Below are positions 5,987-10,003 of a stretch of DNA of 10,003 bases, one piece after another (within the stretch, counting starts at the first letter, position 1; every line of letters starts with the position of its first letter). Source of the DNA: Oscillospiraceae bacterium (lineage in GTDB: Bacteria; Bacillota; Clostridia; Oscillospirales; Oscillospiraceae); the NCBI GenBank assembly GCA_902766215.1, contig CACXCV010000214.1:1-10003 (forward strand), written 5' to 3'. A program made the translations under genes and the position numbers. The notes beneath the pieces were generated by a model. That model saw only the letters and a program-made list of their open reading frames with translations. It ran no database searches and had not been told where the DNA came from.

Positions 5987-6967
5987 ATGCAAATCGGAAT
6001 CTATGGCTACGGCAACCTTGCCCGCGGCGTGGAGGACGCCATCCGCCGCAACCCGGACATGGCGCTTGCCGCCGTCTTCACCCGCCGCGACCCGGCCGCG
6101 CTGCGGCTGCACACGCCCGGCGTGCCGGTTGTCGCCGCCGCGCAGGTGGGCGACTGGGTTGGAAAAATCGATGTGATGATCGTCTGCGGCGGCAGCGCCA
6201 CCGACCTGCCTGTCATGACGCCCATGCTGGCCGCCCAGTTCAACGTGGTGGACTCCTATGACAACCACAGCCGCATCCCCGCGCACTATGCCGCCGTGGA
6301 TCAGGCAGCCGCTGCCGCCGGTACCACCGCGCTGATCTCCTGCGGCTGGGATCCGGGCCTGTTCTCGCTGGCTCGGCTTTATGGCAGCGTGGCCCTGCCC
6401 GAGGGCAGCGACTATACCTTCTGGGGCCGCGGCGTGTCCCAGGGGCACTCCGACGCCATCCGGCGTATTCCCGGCGTGCTGGACGCGCGGCAGTACACCG
6501 TGCCGGTGCCCGGTGCCGTGGCGCGCGTCCGTCAGGGCGAAACGCCCGCCCTGACCACCCGGGATAAGCACACCCGCGAGTGCTATGTTGTCGCGGCCGA
6601 GGGCGCAGACCGTGAGGAAATCCGGCGCCAGATTGTCACCATGCCGGCTTATTTTGCCGACTATGACACCACCGTCACCTTTATCACCGCCGAGGAAATG
6701 CAGCACAGCCATGCCGGCCTGCCCCACGGCGGCAGCGTGATCCGCAGCGGCGTGACCGGCCAGAACGGCGAACACCGGCAGGTGGTGGAATACCAGCTGC
6801 GGCTGGATTCCAACCCCGAGTTTACCGGCAGCGTGCTGGTAGCCTTTGCACGGGCCGTGGGCCGCCTGGCCGCCCGCGGTGTCCACGGCTGCAAAACCGT
6901 TCTGGACATTGCCCCCGCGGACCTGTCTCTCACACCCCGGGACGAGCTGATTGCCCACATGCTCTAA
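5987..6967 (+). CDS. ddh: meso-Diaminopimelate D-dehydrogenase
   Basis: This 326-residue NADP-dependent enzyme (EC 1.4.1.16) reductively aminates L-2-amino-6-oxopimelate (from tetrahydrodipicolinate) to meso-DAP in one step, bypassing the succinylase, acetylase and aminotransferase routes. The product feeds peptidoglycan and, after decarboxylation, lysine. The Rossmann nucleotide-binding motif is GIYGYGNLARG at residues 4-14. Other family hallmarks are VCGGSATDLP (66-75), SCGWDPGLFS (118-127) and the substrate-binding stretch FWGRGVSQGHSDAIRRIPG (145-163). The length is normal for the family and the enzyme should be cytoplasmic. It has its own promoter and terminator. Its placement next to an L,D-transpeptidase unit fits a cell-wall theme, because DAP is the residue those enzymes crosslink. 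Confidence 0.97.
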   Translation: MQIGIYGYGNLARGVEDAIRRNPDMALAAVFTRRDPAALRLHTPGVPVVAAAQVGDWVGKIDVMIVCGGSATDLPVMTPMLAAQFNVVDSYDNHSRIPAHYAAVDQAAAAAGTTALISCGWDPGLFSLARLYGSVALPEGSDYTFWGRGVSQGHSDAIRRIPGVLDARQYTVPVPGAVARVRQGETPALTTRDKHTRECYVVAAEGADREEIRRQIVTMPAYFADYDTTVTFITAEEMQHSHAGLPHGGSVIRSGVTGQNGEHRQVVEYQLRLDSNPEFTGSVLVAFARAVGRLAARGVHGCKTVLDIAPADLSLTPRDELIAHML

Positions 6968-6979
6968 GCCGGCGAGGCA

Positions 6980-7016
6980 AATCCCCCTGCGTCTGCATTG
7001 CGGACGCAGGGGGATT
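6980..7016. terminator. Shared terminator between convergent ddh and solute-binding protein genes
   Basis: A perfect 14-bp GC-rich stem (6980-6993 with 7003-7016) with a 9-nt loop lies between two convergent stop codons, 12 nt beyond the ddh stop and 18 nt beyond the other. The U-runs on both strands are short (ATTGTT on plus, ATTTG on minus), so it is a structurally strong but atypical terminator or 3'-end stabiliser. Confidence 0.75.
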
Positions 7017-7034
7017 GTTCCGTATTCCATTGGC

Positions 7035-8570
7035 TTATTGCAGATAGGCGGTCAGGCAGTCAATGCACTTCTGCAGCCCGTCCTGCTCCAGCTCCGCCAG
7101 GAAATCTGCCCGGCTGTCCAGGCTCTGCTCCCCCACAATGACCTTGCAGCTCCACACCGTTACCGCTGTGGTCAGGCCCTGTGCCAGGATGGCAAAGCGC
7201 TGCTGATCCGCCTCGGACAGCTGCAAATCCTCCGGCAGCCGCCAGGCATTGTCCCGGTTGGCGCCCCAGGCATCGGCAGCTGTGCGCGTTGTCTCGTCCG
7301 CCGTCTGATAGGCCAGCGCCATGTCATAAATGCCCGGCAGCAGCGTATACCGGCTGTCCTGATCGATCTGTTCCGGCTCGATCTGCTCCTCGGTGCCATA
7401 GTTGACCAGCTGCGTGCCTTCTTTGCTGTACCAGAAGTCGCACCACCGCGCACACAGCTCCGCCTTGTCCGACTTGGCAGAGATGGAGAAGGTGGGCATG
7501 CCGGTGCGGCGGTTGGACTGACTGCCCAGGTGCGTTTGCTGCCCTGCCTGCCGCACCGCGTCAGGGATGGGCGACAGCCGGCCGCCGCCGGTGATATTCC
7601 GCGCCCAGCCCGCTGCATCCGCTGCCGTTCCATAGGCAATGCCCATCTGGTTGTTCAGAATCAGCTTGCCGTATTCGCTGCTGTCCGCCCAGGTGACAAA
7701 GTCGCTGGTAAACAGCTTTTCCTCATACCACTGGTGCAGCATGGTCAGATAGTCCCAAAAGCCCTCTTCCGCCGGGCCGTATTTAATTTGTCCATCCTCG
7801 CAGTAAAACCCCACGCTGGCCATGTCTGACCCATTGGTAAAGGCCGTCACGCCATATCCCGCCGCCAGATAGTCGCCAGCCATCGCGCCGATGTAGCCCA
7901 TACCCAGGGGCTGCTCACAACCATAGCGGTCGCGGAAAGCAGCCAGCACATCATGATACTCGTCATAGGTCTGCGGAACGTCCAGCCCCAGTTCATCCAG
8001 CCAGTCCTGGCGGATCACCGGGCCATAGCCGCTCATGCCGCTGCCCTGCCGGATCTGGTAAAATGCAAACATCTCCCCATATTCACCGTCAAAGGCCGTG
8101 CTCGACAGCACCGGGTCCTCGCGGATTGCCGCCAGATAGTTGGGCGCGCAGCGGCTGATGACCTCGGTCATATCCAGTGCCACCTCGTCGCCATAGTCCA
8201 GGTAGTCATAGACTCCAATCATGGACTTGCCATAAAACAGATCCGGCACGTCGCCGGTCTGCATCATCTGCGACAGCGCCCCGGCATAGTCCTGCATGGG
8301 GACAAACTGATATTCCGCCTCGATGCCGGTCAGCTCGGCCGCGCGGCCGAGCAGCGTGCAGCCCTCCGGTGCACTGGGCAGCAGAATGTGAATTGTCTCC
8401 TGCGACGCAATGGGATAGCTGACCGTCTCCGGCTGCGCAGACAGCACCGGGTTCGGCTGCGGCAGGTCCAGCACCCAGTCGGCCGTGGCGGCGTTGGAGC
8501 AGGCACAGCCCAGCAGCGCCAGCAGTACAGCCAGGCAGAACACAACATTCTTTCGAGCAGATTGCATCAT
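7035..8570 (-). CDS. Extracellular solute-binding lipoprotein of a sugar-type ABC importer
   Basis: This 511-residue protein captures a substrate, probably an oligosaccharide, outside the cell for the adjacent permeases. A type II signal peptide ends in the lipobox LLGC, with lipidated Cys22 inside the segment VVFCLAVLLALLGCACSN. The mature protein shows the two-lobed family 1 (LplA-like) pattern: QDWLDELGLDVPQTYDEY, typical of these proteins, WADSSEYGKLILNNQMGIAYGT in the middle, and a KAELCARWCDFWYSKEGTQLVNYGTE hinge region. Many Trp and Tyr residues fit sugar stacking. The ligand cannot be named. The ATG at 8570 is preceded by AAGGAAGGA at suitable distance; the adjacent ATG at 8567 is an alternative. 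It follows the permease genes but is separated from them by a strong terminator, and no clear promoter lies between. Confidence 0.92.
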   Translation of the reverse strand: MMQSARKNVVFCLAVLLALLGCACSNAATADWVLDLPQPNPVLSAQPETVSYPIASQETIHILLPSAPEGCTLLGRAAELTGIEAEYQFVPMQDYAGALSQMMQTGDVPDLFYGKSMIGVYDYLDYGDEVALDMTEVISRCAPNYLAAIREDPVLSSTAFDGEYGEMFAFYQIRQGSGMSGYGPVIRQDWLDELGLDVPQTYDEYHDVLAAFRDRYGCEQPLGMGYIGAMAGDYLAAGYGVTAFTNGSDMASVGFYCEDGQIKYGPAEEGFWDYLTMLHQWYEEKLFTSDFVTWADSSEYGKLILNNQMGIAYGTAADAAGWARNITGGGRLSPIPDAVRQAGQQTHLGSQSNRRTGMPTFSISAKSDKAELCARWCDFWYSKEGTQLVNYGTEEQIEPEQIDQDSRYTLLPGIYDMALAYQTADETTRTAADAWGANRDNAWRLPEDLQLSEADQQRFAILAQGLTTAVTVWSCKVIVGEQSLDSRADFLAELEQDGLQKCIDCLTAYLQ

Positions 8571-8592
8571 AAAGTATCCTTCCTTTTCTTAC

Positions 8593-8627
8593 CGCAGCGG
8601 TGCCGCGTCGTGGGCTCACCGCCTGCG
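8593..8627 (-). promoter_or_regulatory. Leader hairpin upstream of the solute-binding protein gene
   Basis: CGCAGCGGTG (8593-8602) and CACCGCCTGCG (8617-8627) form a 10-bp GC-rich stem with a single bulged base around a 14-nt loop. No T-tract follows. On the minus strand it lies just after the terminator at 8633-8669 and before the ribosome binding site. It could protect the 5' end of a processed mRNA for the lipoprotein; this is inference. Confidence 0.45.
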
Positions 8628-8632
8628 CTGGT

Positions 8633-8669
8633 AAAAAAACATCGCCGTCCCACCGGACGGCGATGTTTT
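8633..8669 (-). terminator. Intrinsic terminator between permease 2 and the solute-binding protein gene
   Basis: A perfect 15-bp stem (8636-8650 with 8655-8669) with a 4-nt loop is followed on the minus strand by a run of seven U residues counted from the stem foot (8639-8633). It lies 10 nt beyond the permease stop codon. It should sharply reduce read-through into the lipoprotein gene. Confidence 0.92.
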
Positions 8670-8679
8670 ATGCTTTCTT

Positions 8680-9570
8680 TTAGCCCTTCAGAGAGCCAAC
8701 CATCATGCCCTTGGTGAAATACTTCAGGATGAACGGATAGAAGCAGAAGATCGGCAGAATTGCAACCACGATGGTGCAGTACTCGATCAGGTCCTGATAC
8801 ATGGCCAGCTCGGCATCGTAGTCGATGGAGGTCTGGTCCTGCTCGGTCAGAATCTCACGCAGAATCATCTGCAGGGGGTACAGCTCACGGCTGCGCAGAT
8901 AAATCAGCGCATCATAGTAGCTGTTCCACTTCCACAGAACATACTGCAGGGAGATAACGGCGACCGTGGCCTTAACCAGCGGAATGACAATCTTGAACAG
9001 GATGGTCAGGTTGCCGGCGCCGTCCAGGCGGGCCGACTCTTCCAGAGAATCCGGCAGGCCCTGAATGGCCGTGCGGATAATGACCAGCGTCATAACACCA
9101 ACCGCGCCCGGGATAACCATAACCCAGCGGGTATCCAGCATGCCCAGCATCTTGATGACCAGGTAAGTGGGGATCAGGCCGCCGTTGAAGAACATGGTGA
9201 TGGTCAGCATGATCATGATGTACTTCTTCAGCAGCATGCCCTTACGGGACAGGACGAAGCCGCCCATGGTGCACAGAACGGTGGAAATGGCCGCGCCGAC
9301 TGCGCAGTAGAAAATGGTGTTGGCATAGCCCATCAGCAGGGAGTTGTTGCCGAAGACCATCTTATAGCCATAGTACGTGGTGGGGTGGTCGGCATTGCCG
9401 AGGGGCCACAGAACCACGCCCGTATGCTTGGACAGCAGGGTCGGGTCGGAGAAGGACGAGCAGATAACGTGCCACACCGGCAGCAGACAGATGATGCCGA
9501 AGGCCAGAAGAAGGATCGCGTTGATGACCTCAAAAACGCGGCGGCTGGGAGTTTTAATTACAAAATTCAT
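8680..9570 (-). CDS. Carbohydrate ABC transporter permease (LplC/YtcP-like)
   Basis: This 296-residue integral membrane protein forms one half of the channel of a CUT1-type sugar importer. About six hydrophobic segments are visible, beginning with INAILLLAFGIICLLPVW near residues 16-33. The cytoplasmic EAA loop that contacts the ATPase is EESARLDGAG (177-186) followed by a proline at 197 in IVIPL. The end, YFTKGMMVGSLKG, is typical of LplC/YtcP-type permeases. The gene starts 18 nt after the stop of permease 1, with a GGAAGGA-like site overlapping that stop, so the two are co-transcribed. No ATPase gene is in the window; Firmicute importers of this kind often share one encoded elsewhere (MsmX type). 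Confidence 0.95.
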   Translation of the reverse strand: MNFVIKTPSRRVFEVINAILLLAFGIICLLPVWHVICSSFSDPTLLSKHTGVVLWPLGNADHPTTYYGYKMVFGNNSLLMGYANTIFYCAVGAAISTVLCTMGGFVLSRKGMLLKKYIMIMLTITMFFNGGLIPTYLVIKMLGMLDTRWVMVIPGAVGVMTLVIIRTAIQGLPDSLEESARLDGAGNLTILFKIVIPLVKATVAVISLQYVLWKWNSYYDALIYLRSRELYPLQMILREILTEQDQTSIDYDAELAMYQDLIEYCTIVVAILPIFCFYPFILKYFTKGMMVGSLKG

Positions 9571-9588
9571 ACCTCAGACCATCCTTCC

Positions 9589-10003
9589 TTAGAACAGACT
9601 GGTGTCGCCGATCTTTCTGGAGACACCGTTGGAGATGCACAGAAGGATCATACCAATCACAGAGTTAAACAGGCCGACAGCAGAAGAATAGCCATAGTCC
9701 TGCTCAATCAGACCTTTTCTGTAAGTAAAGGTGCCGATAACATCGGAGACATCATAGATCAGCGGGCTGTACAGAAGCAGGATCTTGTCGCTGTTTGCAG
9801 ACAGCAGGCCGCCGATGCGCATGATCAGCATGATGGTGATGGTCGGGGCGATACCCGGCAGGGTAACATGCCAGGTTTGCTTCCAGCGGCCAGCGCCGTC
9901 GATGGTAGCGGCCTCATACAGCTCCTGGTTGATGCCCGACAGGGTGGCCAGGTACAGGATGGAGCCAAAGCCGGTGCCCTGCCACAAATCGGACAGGATC
10001 ATA
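9589..10003 (-). CDS. Carbohydrate ABC transporter permease (LplB-like), C-terminal part
   Basis: The frame runs off the right edge of the window, and the 137 visible residues are the C-terminal part of a protein usually near 300 residues. The methionine at 10002 is internal, since LWQGTGFGSILYLATLSGI is mid-protein sequence in this family. The EAA loop is YEAATIDGAGRWKQTWHVTLPG, with the glycine of IDGAG and the downstream proline conserved. Two to three membrane segments follow, and the tail KGLIEQDYGYSSAVGLFNS is characteristic of LplB/YteP-type permeases. It pairs with the next gene to form the transporter channel; the operon promoter must lie outside the window. Confidence 0.93.
   Translation of the reverse strand, partial: MILSDLWQGTGFGSILYLATLSGINQELYEAATIDGAGRWKQTWHVTLPGIAPTITIMLIMRIGGLLSANSDKILLLYSPLIYDVSDVIGTFTYRKGLIEQDYGYSSAVGLFNSVIGMILLCISNGVSRKIGDTSLF

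Noticed and set aside
5972..7030. A 352-codon minus-strand frame opposite ddh
   Set aside because: Ddh is unmistakable on the plus strand. The antisense peptide is Gly/His/Ala-rich, and the frame crosses the shared terminator and the ddh ribosome binding site.
6951..8717. Long plus-strand frames opposite the solute-binding protein gene (6951-7829 and 7953-8717)
   Set aside because: They are antisense to a lipoprotein with a clear lipobox, lack ribosome binding sites, and cross terminators at both ends.

Overview
The window looks like chromosomal DNA of a GC-rich anaerobic Firmicute, probably a gut Clostridia of the Oscillospiraceae/Ruminococcaceae type. This is inferred from the CTG/GAC/GCC-rich codon use, TATAAT promoters with a TGn extension, AGGAGG-type ribosome binding sites, a lipoprotein solute-binding protein with LplB/LplC-like permeases, an L,D-transpeptidase and a one-step meso-diaminopimelate dehydrogenase. 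No marker gene fixes the genus.

Layout. Positions 1-138 hold the 3' end of a plus-strand gene whose stop codon lies inside its own intrinsic terminator. Positions 333-875 encode a small P-loop kinase-like NTPase in visibly AT-richer DNA, likely acquired. Positions 876-1327 have no convincing gene. They hold a helically phased TGAAACC repeat cluster, a bidirectional terminator, a GC-rich hairpin, a second plus-strand terminator-like hairpin and the terminator of the next gene. On the minus strand, 1328-3847 is a GH51 alpha-L-arabinofuranosidase with an extra domain inserted in its C-terminal part. A 252-bp divergent promoter region (3848-4099) separates it from a plus-strand pair: a membrane-anchored L,D-transpeptidase (4100-5503) and a small unrecognised protein one base downstream (5505-5873). 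A strong terminator and a compact promoter lead to ddh (5987-6967). A shared terminator separates ddh from a minus-strand sugar-type ABC transporter read from right to left: permease 1 (partial, to 10003), permease 2 (8680-9570), a strong terminator, then the solute-binding lipoprotein (7035-8570).

How the genes fit together. Ddh makes meso-DAP, the residue that L,D-transpeptidases join in 3-3 peptidoglycan crosslinks, so the centre of the window has a cell-wall theme, although the two genes are separate transcription units. The arabinofuranosidase and the ABC importer both point to plant or host glycan use, but they are not in one operon and the transporter substrate cannot be read from the sequence. 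I found no CRISPR array, insertion sequence, tRNA or rRNA, and no convincing undescribed system. The points most worth following up are the uncharacterised protein coupled to the L,D-transpeptidase, the terminator placed before the solute-binding protein gene, and the repeat and hairpin structures around the NTPase gene.
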